From: Phallusia fumigata
Lineage: Eukaryota > Chordata > Ascidiacea > Phlebobranchia > Ascidiidae
Length of the DNA stretch: 24,780 nucleotides
Reading direction: 5' to 3'
Assembly: GCA_008931825.1 (NCBI GenBank)
Contig: QXVZ01003185.1
Span: forward strand, 1 to 24,780
The notes under the pieces are model-generated. The model searched no databases. It was given only the letters and a program-made list of their open reading frames with translations, and was not told where the DNA came from. A program made the position numbers and the translations under genes. Of this stretch, positions 1-11,000 are shown one piece after another; positions within the stretch are counted from its first letter, which is position 1, and the number at the start of each line of letters is the position of its first letter.

Positions 1-378
1 GGATTTATATGAACAAGGTGGTGAGGGTAACATATTGGAATTAAATTTGAATATTCACGAAACCTATAAGTCCAGAAGGAAATGTAGATTGCGGTAAAAA
101 CGATTTATTAGTTTGGTTCGGTCCTGATAACTTTTGGATTTTCGATCACTGCCCAATATGTTTTGAACTGTAAAAGCTTCGAATATTATCAGGGATACTA
201 CTGGGACAATAAGTATTGAATTCCTTCTCCGTTTGTCAAAAAAATACGTTCCTTTAAAAATATGTGCATCTTTGTGATATCTCACGTTCACAAGAAGACA
301 TGTTGAATTCAAATACTTTTACACACTGGTTTTGCTTTCAATATCTCTTTGAGAACATGACAAGGCTTTTTCTTCTAC

Positions 379-2037
379 CTGGGTGTTGAAGTTTTGCCAG
401 CTCGACAAGAGCAAGCAGAGCGTACGAAGTTGCTTCCACGGTCACAGCAGAATGCCTGGTGGTGTACCAGTAAGCATGGATTTGAGTTCCAGCAATCTCC
501 GCTGCAGTGCGAGCTTTCCAGTACACTAGTTTTTCGTCGTCGGAAGTTGTCTTCATCGAGAGCAGCCTAAAATGAAAGTTTGTTTGTTTCTTTGTTTACC
601 TTCGTTGGGCGACACAACGCCTGACCATCTGACTGGGTTATGGTCATTCGCCGAATTGCCCGCCGTATTGCCGTTCAATTAAAACGTTTTTTATTATATT
701 TATGTTTAAATTTTCAAGGAGTTTGTGACTTCCTGGCTCATCAGCTTATAATGCAGCATTTTACATTTCTTTAGTACGCCAGCTAAAATCGCTAACACAA
801 CCGTTTCAAATCACGACTACGAGTCAAAGTAACCCGTCGACATGTGTGAAAGTTACTGACGCTAGAGTATGCGTTGTCGGTGTTATGTTATTACGTCAAA
901 TAAACGTTTTTTAACCCGGGCTTAAACTAAAACTAATTATTAATGAAATTAGCTTGCGACCCCTCCGTTAAGTCTCAGCGACCCATATTTGGGTCCCGTC
1001 ACCGGTTTGCGCTAATGGGTAAAGCAGTGTCGCTTAGGCTTCCTGCTCAGGAAACAAAAGGCACGATAAGTGCCCGTTCTACCAACTAATCAACATAGTT
1101 CTTCACTCTTAGACCAAAATATTACAAACCTTTGGGTAATTTCAGTGGTTAAGGCTGAAAAGGGTTGATTTAAAGCCAGAGCGTATGCCAACAGTGCGAC
1201 ACCGTATGGAAGATGGAAGGCCGCCTGGTCCTTATTGTTCTGCAAGTAAGTTGCTGCTCGCGTTGCAGCATTTTGGATTTGCAGGTTGAGAGCTGGCAAG
1301 CACAGGCTGCCCGTCTCTTGCAGGGTTATCAGTACATAAGCTGTGAGAGTCAGTGAGCCTCCAACTGCTCCCTGCGGGAACAAAAAAAATGGATTTTAGA
1401 CGAGTGTTTTCCGACTTGGCCCATATTAGTAAACATTTCAACTTTTAGTATTTAATTGGGTCAATTTAAAAAAATCTTTAACGTGTATTGATGTTTTTGC
1501 AACAAAGCAACTTTTAGTGGTAATTGTTTGTCAGAAACGCTTGTCTGAACATCTTGGTATATGACACAGTGTATGATCAGCTCTACGACAATTTGTTTGC
1601 AGCTTACACACACTCCATTTGTTTGGATATCAGCGCACAATCAACTTGCGAAGTAGATGTGAAGCATATGATATACAATAGATTGAACACAACCATATCA
1701 GACATTAGACTATCGTCGAGTTCAAAATTGCAGACAGATGCAGGTTTGGTTTCGTCATATTTCGCTGACAAAATTGAATAAATGGCACGGGTTTTTGATA
1801 AATTGAACTAGTAAACATAGTTTTATTTTCTTTAAGTTGGCACATTTTTCGTGTGCAACTCTTCATTCTCAACTTACGTGCATTTCCCTGTGTAATGGGG
1901 GCCTCTGTTCGCGGAAGTGACCATCTGCTTGCTGCTCAGTTAGAAGCCATTCAAGAGAGGTGCACACTGGAGTGATATCCATAGCTTTGTAATACAGCTT
2001 TCCTTTGGCGAAAACTTTGTCCACATATGCGTTCAAC
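379..2037 (-). CDS. C3: C3-like exons 28-30: thioester-containing domain (TED), partial
   Basis: Exon 28 (2037-1878) encodes LNAYVDKVFAKGKL, then VCTSLEWLLTEQQADGHFRE and RPPLHREMH. This corresponds to 'TWLTAYVVKVF' and '[26 protein letters not shown]' of C3. The His in PLHREM aligns with the catalytic His of C3 and C4B that directs the thioester to hydroxyl groups. Exon 29 (1371-1130) gives GAVGGSLTLTAYVLITLQET and a helix pair with YGVALLAYALAL. Exon 30 (566-379) gives HSAVTVEATSYALLALVELA, equal to 'YNVEATSYALLALLQLK'. These are the alternating helices of the alpha/alpha barrel. Exon 28 needs two bases from an unseen exon, and exon 30 leaves in phase 1 toward the next exon beyond the left edge. 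Confidence 0.92.
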
Positions 2038-5000
2038 CTGTTGTTCACGGAGTCAAGTAATTTGTATGCGAGGTTTAAGTTTCACAGAGAGTGCAGGCGT
2101 CGCTGAAGGGCCATTTAATCGCAATACGAACTTCAAGCAAACATTTTTTCAACAAGCGCCCACATGAAGTTGAGTGNTTGGTTGTATTGGCTTTAACCAC
2201 AGAAAAGTGATTTAAACTTACCTGAAAATACTTTTGATGTCGCGTGGCTCTTTGCTGATCGGGTCAACTTCAATCGTTGGTCCCAAAAAGTTGCCTGGCG
2301 AAACAAAACTTTGTCACCATACACAAAACCACGTTCCGTGTGTCGTGATCATATAATGCCTTAGGCCTTAAACCAATGGTTCTCAACCTTTTCTATTCCA
2401 TGGACCCTTTACCAGATATTAAGTTAAAATTTCCCCTGCCAGAAATTAGGTCGTAAGTAGCATGTTTTTATCTTTATATTAGGAAGAGAAACCAACATCT
2501 TAGAATTTATTAATTTTTTTGGCTGTAATATTTATTGCTATAACTTGATTTTTTTAACAAAATTCCCCACTTGCAAAAACAAATTCTGGGAATTCCTTCC
2601 CGGTTCGGTACCACTGCCCTACTAAACGATACAAGTGCTCTAATTAGTGCTTAGCTAAGCTCAAACTGTTGGTATTTTGGACAGAAGTTGCTAGTAAGGT
2701 TGCGGGTGGTCGATAAAAAAGCAGGTCAAATCTTTTCACAAGTTATGCAAGTCAAATTTTCAGTGCGCCTACTAACTCCGTAATATCTGTTTTTATAAAT
2801 TCTCAGCAACTCACTGTAGGCATAGATCCAACACTTTCTTGTGCCATAAACAAATCGTTCCTGGAATGAGAACTGAAGGTCAAATGATGTCCGTCTGTTG
2901 TGTTTCAAATCAATTACGGCACTTCCTGTTATGTCCTTTATCTCTCCAGTTTCCTGCAAGAAAAAATATTGCACTTTGCTGATAACGTTAGGTTGAAGTG
3001 TATGTTGTATAGTGCACACACATTAAATTTCGAACAGTTTTGAATTCAAGACATTTCACAAAATAAAGAGTTTTCCACCGTTCTTTCCAAGTATCGAGCT
3101 CAACTGGAGCCTTCATTCTTAATAACAGATGAGTGCCTCGGTGATAAACTTTTAATCCCCAAAGAGCGAAGGAAATTTAAGTGGTCCCAACGCCCACTGG
3201 GGGTGTTGGTAATTAGGAATGGGGCGCTGGCTAAAAATGTGCGACTAGGGGACGTTAAAAACGAATATGGTTAATTGTAATGAGAAATTCAGGCGTTCTT
3301 TTTTCTTTGTGCCGCAACTATCACACAGTGTAAGTGTGCATTTGACACTATAATGCCCTTTTTTGTAGTAAGGGGGGTTGTTAGTCACTAAGCTGGTAAA
3401 GGGCGGTATAGGAGAACTGTTTGTGACACACTGCTACATAGATTGCACAAATTGTGACATTGTATCTGCATTAACTCTAGTTGCCTAAAACCCCTTGTAT
3501 CCTAGAGCACTTCCTCGGTTCATGAGTTGTAAATGTTAGGGTTACATTCAAAAAAGTTTTTAAAAGTGTCACTGGCGATTTTACACTTCTAGGTCTAGCA
3601 AGAAACCATTTTTTCTACTATATATGTGCTGGTTAAACGCCAACGATACTTTTTACCCCAAATCATTTTTTCCTCACCTCTACAAGGATTTCCCTGCTGA
3701 CCGAGTCGAGCACGGCGCCACCTTGTGCTTTTACCCTGACCCTCATGACTGCGTAACCGCTGTCGGGAATATCAAGAGGCAGAACGGTGATGCTCTGGGA
3801 TGCAGACTTGCCTGCTCTTACACGCACCACGATAACTAGTGACCATTCATCTGAAAAAAGTTGTATATTGATAGCTCAACAAAAAGTAACCCTCGTATAT
3901 ACGGTTGCCAACTCTGTTAAGCTTTAATAAAGGACATAAAAACTTGATTGATATTTTATCATGTCTCGAAAAACCATTTTAATTATTATTTCGATCTGAT
4001 GATGACATAAATTATAGGCACTACTGTTATAAGTTTTCTCACATAGATTTTACAAGTTTTCTCACATAGATTACTTTCATAACAAATTTCGGCTCGATNC
4101 AATCTGAGGTTGGCCTGTTCGCGTTTTTTCAACGAGTAGGGAGCGTAAAGGTGAACAAAAATCTTTTTGAAGCTTCGTACTTGCATGGGTTGCGCAACAC
4201 AGAATCCATCTGCGGATGTATGGTCGTTATTTAACAGATTCAAACATGAAAATATCAACTAAATGTTTCTTCCGTGTATTGACTTTAGGGGATTTTGTTC
4301 AACATTTAACTATTCAATTCATTGATTGATTAAACTATCATTACAAAGCTCATGCATAATTTTGGAGATATGATTGTTAGAGGGTGCAAGTTTATCATAG
4401 ATTTTAGAAGATTTATAACCGCATCAGTTTTACAAGGACAGAACATATAGACCACGCTTTTACCTGGGGAGGTTTGCATGCTTGCTGCATCAATGTCGAA
4501 CGTGGTGATGCTGTGCCTGGCTGTTGCGTTTTTTACTCCGACCCCATCATTGTTTCTACAATTAAGTGTCCGGCAGTTTAGTTTTACACACAGTCGAAAA
4601 TAGGTATGTGTAGTTTCTGAGGCTTAAATTTTGACAGGAAAATTTTGACAAATTTTGAATTTGGTTTGCAATTATCAGCCTTGTAAGTTTTGGCTTATTT
4701 ACATTTCTTCCAACGCATGCACACCGTGCAGGCGATACCGGAATAAAATCGTATGTCCGCCTTGGCATCAGCAATTTGAACTTTTGACGTGAGGTACCAA
4801 AACGACCCCAGCAACATTTTTCCTCTACTCACAGTCTGACAGTGGTAAAAAACAGACTCTCCTGGAAGTCGGTTCGGATGAGAGTTTCGGCGACTCCCTG
4901 CTCAGCTTGTACCTCCCCTCCTGATTTTCCTTGGATGTTTCGGATCGTTCTTATGATTCTATCCGAAACATAGTTCGTTTGTTAAATGGCGTTTTACCGA

Positions 5001-8000
5001 GGGAAGTGAAAGTGGACCAACAAAATTGCTCAGAACATTTGCAATCGATCCTTAATATGTGATTGATGGAAAGCTAGTATTAAAGACTATCAAATCAGCA
5101 AGAACAAAAACTGCAGAGAATCGGGACAGGTGAAATGTAAAAGAGTGTTTTGGATACGGGTGTACAAACAGTAATATAACTTCAACCCAACTTCCAAATC
5201 TCTGGGTACGGTTTTTTAAACTTTAAATTCTTGGTTGTGTGAGTACAAGTTTGTTTATTTTTAAGCGCAAATATCGTTAGTGTAGTCTAATTTTTAACAT
5301 TGCCAAAAGTAGGGTTTTCGTGTAGTGTGACGTAAATTTTGTCATAAACCACCAAAAAAACACCTTACTTTGATGCCCTCTCCTACCTTTCAGCAGTTTC
5401 GTTCATACAACCCTCGTAGAACCGTTCCCAGCAGCCTTTGTAAATATCGTCGTAGAACTTTCGAACTCGCTCGCCTCGCCTCAAGCAATCGTCTTTGTTG
5501 GCGGCCGCGAGTCTTCCATCCCGTTCACATTTTTCCAACTCCGCCTCTGTTTTTTTTCAACGCAAACGTTACCAGCCGAAACAGAAACACACCAAGTCAG
5601 TTTTGCAATTTCGAAACCCTCAAATCGTAAAGACTTTAGCGTGTTAAGTAAAGTGGTTGGTGCCTAAATACGACCTCTTGTGATTGCCTCGACAAGAAAC
5701 TTAAACTACAAACGTCATCAACTATTGAAAATACGCCCATCGTAAGAGAAAGTGATAGAAATTCGGGTATACGTCAAGNTTTTTTTTCAACGCAAACGTT
5801 ACCAGCCGAAACAGAAACACACCAAGTCAGTTTTGCAATTTCGAAACCCTCAAATCGTAAAGACTTTAGCGTGTTAAGTAAAGTGGTTGGTGCCTAAATA
5901 CGACCTCTTGTGATTGCCTCGACAAGAAACTTAAACTACAAACGTCATCAACTATTGAAAATACGCCCATCGTAAGAGAAAGTGATAGAAATTCGGGTAT
6001 ACGTCAAGTCATGGTAAAGTTGTTCAACATTTGGTTACCGTGTCTTTAATGCAATAGTCAAAATTGAAAAGACGATAGACCTTTTCGCCCATTGAAATAG
6101 ATTTACGAAGACTTGCATATCACGGTACAGGCCAAGGGTCTTATAAAATCGAATTTTTAAATAGCACTGCCTAAAGCCCAACAAAGTTGCAAGTTCGCAT
6201 TTCTCCGCAGGCTTTTGCAAACTAACGTCGTTTCATTTAAATCCAAGACCCGCCGATACCGTAAATGCTACCTGAATCTTAGTACTAATATTCGAGGACC
6301 TTATGTTGTAAAGCGACGGCTACACTATTTTTCTCACCAAGGTTAGTGTTCTGTTCAGCAACATCCCGCTTCTTTCGCTTCTGGGCTGCCTGGTTGCAAT
6401 CAATCCCTCGAATCTCCCCTGGCTGTATTGCGTTGGAGCCGATAATGAGGCCGGCGCCCTGAAAGACAAACCTTGGTGTTCTGATTGTTCAACTTGATAC
6501 AAGGTGTGCTACTGTACTCCACGTAGCCATAGAACTGTTCTATTTGTTTGATGAAATGAAATGCAGATGTGATAATGCTGCCTATGTTTAGTTTTCACTC
6601 AAAACAAGATATTTTAATAGACCAGGCAATGTGAATATTTCTATTTCTCGTGAGGTTGTTTTATAGAGAAAAAAAACGCTTGTTTAATGGGAAACAGAAA
6701 TTTATGTCCTGTGTGTAAGAGTGTGGTATATATTTTGCTGTTGGAACTTTATATCTTTTGCCAAATGGTTGTTTGTTTTTGATCCGAAGACAGTTGCAGT
6801 TTGGAGAGATCAACTTACGTTAAAAACATCCTCTCCATTCTTTCCACCCTGCTGTACACAGCCTTGATCAAACGAGCCCATCTTGCTGAACAAAGTGTTT
6901 CTCGTCAATCTGCTCTTGTCGTACAAGAAGTAAGCTGCACGGTCAACACCCACCAAGCTTACGATCGAGTTTGGAGCCCCTGAAAATTGAAATGTTAGTC
7001 GAAGGCTGGGCTTGCGTAACAGACGCCCTTTGATAAAAACGTTAACTAAAATAAATGCGACAACAAAGATGTATAAAAATTTTAACTTTTAAAGCACTGT
7101 TGTCTTGGTTTTAGTCTTGGGAGGACCTATTTGTCTTTTGTTGATCTTAATGTTTGTCAATTTTGGAAAACAGAATGTTATTCTTATAGCCAACAGACGT
7201 AGCAGTCTTGTCGTGTACTCAGGACTTTGATTTCAGCAATGTAAATTTAAATCTTGAATTTCGTCTTTTACAGCAGAAACTTCCCAACTTAGGAAGTTAC
7301 TCTATTTTCTGGTTCGTCTAACTCACGTTTACGCGTTGTGTTTGGTAATCTCACCTATAATATCCAAATCAATGCCTTTACCGGGCAAAACTTCAGCGGG
7401 GCCGTTGACGACCAATTCCTGAAAAATAATCACAAAGCCTTGCAAGGGACCATTAACGGCAAAAATTAAGCCACTGGAGAAGCGTTTTTAGGGGTTAAAG
7501 GGGTCTGAAGCATTTGGAAGAAAAAAAACGTCTGTTATATTTATTTGCTGATTTCTTGAGTTTGTTTCAACTCATGTAACAGAACTTCCTTTTCTACTGA
7601 ATGCCAAATTGCAAGAAAGTTAGTATTGCTTACAAACCTTTCATTGCGTGGTGATAAAAATACGTTATCCAGCAGCATGAAACAACAACCAAAACATAAC
7701 AGTTATTGACTTATGTCTTTGATCGGCTCTAATTACAAACCAACCCATTATTAGTACTTTTTTTGCCCTACACACTCTACCGCTCCGTACATGTTTGCAC
7801 TGGTTGACGACTTCAAAGAACAAGGATGCCGACACAACTTCGTCGCCTTTCAGATAATAAGCAACCAGTCTGGAAGAAGGAATCATGTTTTGGGTTGCGG
7901 TAATTCGCTTCGTTGCTTGTTTGTTGAGAGGTTCAGGCGTCACAACGTCCGAGTAGACGATAGAACCACGGGACAAGATCTGAAAAATAAAAGTAAGTAA

Positions 8001-11000
8001 ATCCAGGAAGTTAAATTATGTAGCAAAGTGGACAAACAAAAAATACAAGGAGAACTAATAGCAATTTCTGTACCTGGTAAAGCTATTTGCTTCCAAAAAT
8101 GATGGAAAAACTAAGATGTTTGCAGTTGTTTTGAGCGAGTATTACACAATTTTAATAAGTTGTACTTTTGCAGCGTCAAACTTTGGCAGTTTTTTGTCGT
8201 GATGGACAAGCGAAAATGCAAAAGGAGCGATTTTGCCAATTTGTCAGGGAAAGTGAAAGTGGTTGTTGTAGACTCAGCATTTTCTCGTGTGCGTACATGC
8301 GATGGCTTAACCCAGTGGTTCCCAACCATGGAGGATTTTAATGGGTCAAGGGGAGGAACTTCCACTTCATATTAAAGTTATTCATGATAAGTGTAGTATT
8401 TCTTTTGAGGTAGACCAGAGGTTCCAAACCTTTTAAGTATTACTTTTTATAATTTATTGTCTAGTAGGGGAGGAATGAAGGTATAGTTGCTTTATGTGGT
8501 GAAAGTATGTTGCAAGTTTTCCAAACACATCGGAGAGACTTACCAGTATTCTGATTTCTGCAGGTGGTGGAAGCGGGTGGAAACTGAAGAGAAATGGAAT
8601 CTGACGGCCACTTTGAACAACTAGGTCGGTGCTGGTAACCTAAAAATTAAAAGAGACATGAAATATTGACAAATTTCAACAAAACAGAAATTTCAATTTC
8701 CATACATCATAAAAAAATTGTCACGTTGTTTGCATGTAGCTTTGGTAAAAAATCAAACCCTCTGTAGGCTTAACCGCCACTTACTAACCGGGAACGCTGC
8801 TACCCATATAGGCCATAGGTAAATATATGGACATGTGTATGTTCAAATAGTTGGAGTTTGTCACTAACCTGGAGATAACTTTTACTGCTGGATGTGTACG
8901 GTTCAATGAGAAAGACGTCACTTGCTTGATCTGCGTCACCCAGATTAACTGCGTTGGTAGTGACCTCAATTCGCTGGATAAAATATAGCAACATGCATAA
9001 TAGCTTCGGGAAAGCATGTGGAAAGAAGGTATTTCACTTTCGGGAGACAAAAGAAAAACAAAAAGTTTGTAACCGACAATAAGCATAATAAAAACTGATG
9101 GTTATTGTTTTGTCCTGTCACCAGATAAAAAAGTGTGTTTTTGGATTGGCAATTGGTTTCCAACTGCAAAAGTAAGCAAGACATATCCCACAGTTCAATA
9201 TCTGTATTTTGATCATCGGTTGTGTGGATCATCCGCTGCTGTGCTTGAATGCACAACCACAGCTTTCTCTTTGCTATGTAGGAAACCGGATTACCTGATT
9301 TCCAGCTTGTTTGAAATCAAGCAGAACATTGATTTGGCCGTTCGGGTCCGAAACTTCGTTATATACATCACTGTTATCGCCTTCCCCAACTGTAAGTGTG
9401 TGTAAAAAACATTTTGTTAATGCGCATTTTTGGACACATTATCGTCTCTTAAACAGAGTGTTGTTTAAACCAAAGTAATTCGTCGTGGGTCTAAGTTAAG
9501 TTGAATTTTGTTCTCTTTATAAATTAAAAAAAAACATAAATACAATAGAAGAGAATTTTGTGACATAATCGGATTATCCGCTATATATTAATTCCTCGGA
9601 CCAGCAATACACTAAACCCTTGGGTTGTGCTCATATAATTAGATGTTGAGTTGCTTGGTTCGTTGCAGCATCGTTGATACTTTTCGAATAAGTCAGTCTG
9701 AATTTTAGAAGTTGGTTTAACTAAATCAGTTTAACTCTTCGTAATTTACCTTTTTAAAGGCATTGGCTGTCAGGTTTTCGGGAACAATGGCAACACAAGA
9801 GCCCAAGGCAGGATTAGGACCACCAAGCTTGTGAGTATGATTTGCGGTTGCGTATTTATGTGGCAAAAATGTTTTGCAATGCTTTAGGTTATTGTACCTT
9901 TCTCAAAATTGGGTGTACAGCAAACTGGCAGAAAAGCCAATTAATTTTGTTATCCTACCTGTAATAATCACTGGCACACCCTGTACGTGGGCACCTTTAA
10001 TAGCGTCCTTGATGTCAACCTGTAACAAAAACTTAATCAAATGCAGGTAGCTGATAAAATAACCCGACGTGCCGTTGATATTATTTATGTTTGTTGATTA
10101 CAACAGCTTTTGCCCAAGCGAGTGAATGTTTGATTGTATTAGCTTGTGTCCAATAATACAAAAATTGTAATGTATGGTATATTTAGTGGTGAACGACCCG
10201 TGGAAACGTCAATAACTTGCGGCATTACCGCAGCTCTAATTCCGTTAGTCAAAAGTCAAGTCGAGAACAGATTACTCAAAGTAGTTTTGGGGTTGTCAAA
10301 TGTGTTTTGCGAGTGTAAAATGAAACCGTGATCACAGGAGATATGAATATATGAAGGTCAAAACTAACTAGGTGATTGAAGATAAATAGTAGACACACAC
10401 AGACCTAAAAACGGGCCAGACGAAATCGTACTTGAAATTGCACCAGTTTCAAACCGCATAAATGGGGGAATAAATGGCTTTTTAGTTTTAGGCCTTGACT
10501 GATGTACCTGTACAACGTAGCTGAGTGAAGGGATGTAATGTTTCGAGAGACGAGTCGAATCGATTACATAAGGCGACTTGGCAAGCGGAATGTCAGGGGT
10601 CAACGCTGATTCCAAGACGCCGTCAGCTGACCCTGTAAATATGTAAACCCAAAACTTTAACAAAGCTGAGGTTATGGAGGTTGCTTCTAAATAGGCGACA
10701 AAGTGAAGTCGTCTTGAAATTGTCTGAATGACAAACTTTTTTAGATCCATTTCTAATGTTCCTTTACCCAAAGTTTACGAATAAAAAATATAATTTCCAA
10801 AAAATAAAATTCATTTTGTAGGTAACAGACACAATGTGTCGTGACGAACGTGAACCTGCATTGTGTTTGACAAATTTGTATGAAAACGTGGGTAAAATAT
10901 TCAATCAAACCTCCCCCCTCCCTTTGAAAACATACATGTATTTCAATTGCGACATGTATGTTTTGCGTTATAGCAAAGATAAGATTTTAGAATTATAAGT

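Noticed and set aside
1..378. Next C3-like exon before the left edge
   Set aside because: No frame on the minus strand in this stretch resembles the expected end of TED; the following exon must lie outside the window.
1878..2294. True evolutionary loss of the thioester motif
   Set aside because: Phases on both sides demand a missing exon, the catalytic His is kept, and an N lies exactly in the interval.
3986..4098. Continuation of exon 23 past the N at 4099
   Set aside because: The translated sequence (with YVRKL repeats from the 23-bp tandem) does not match MG7 and sits across a contig join.
4833..4920. Exon 21 starting at the AG at 4921-4922
   Set aside because: Its phase does not fit the anaphylatoxin exon and leads to a stop; the acceptor ending at 4959 fits.
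10146..10331. Plus-strand 61-codon frame in a C3 intron, as a second exon for the 9760-9830 island
   Set aside because: No suitable acceptor or homology was visible.
10364..10771. Minus frame of 135 codons taken as one exon
   Set aside because: Only 10632-10508 matches the C3 family and has splice borders on both sides; the rest is read-through into introns.
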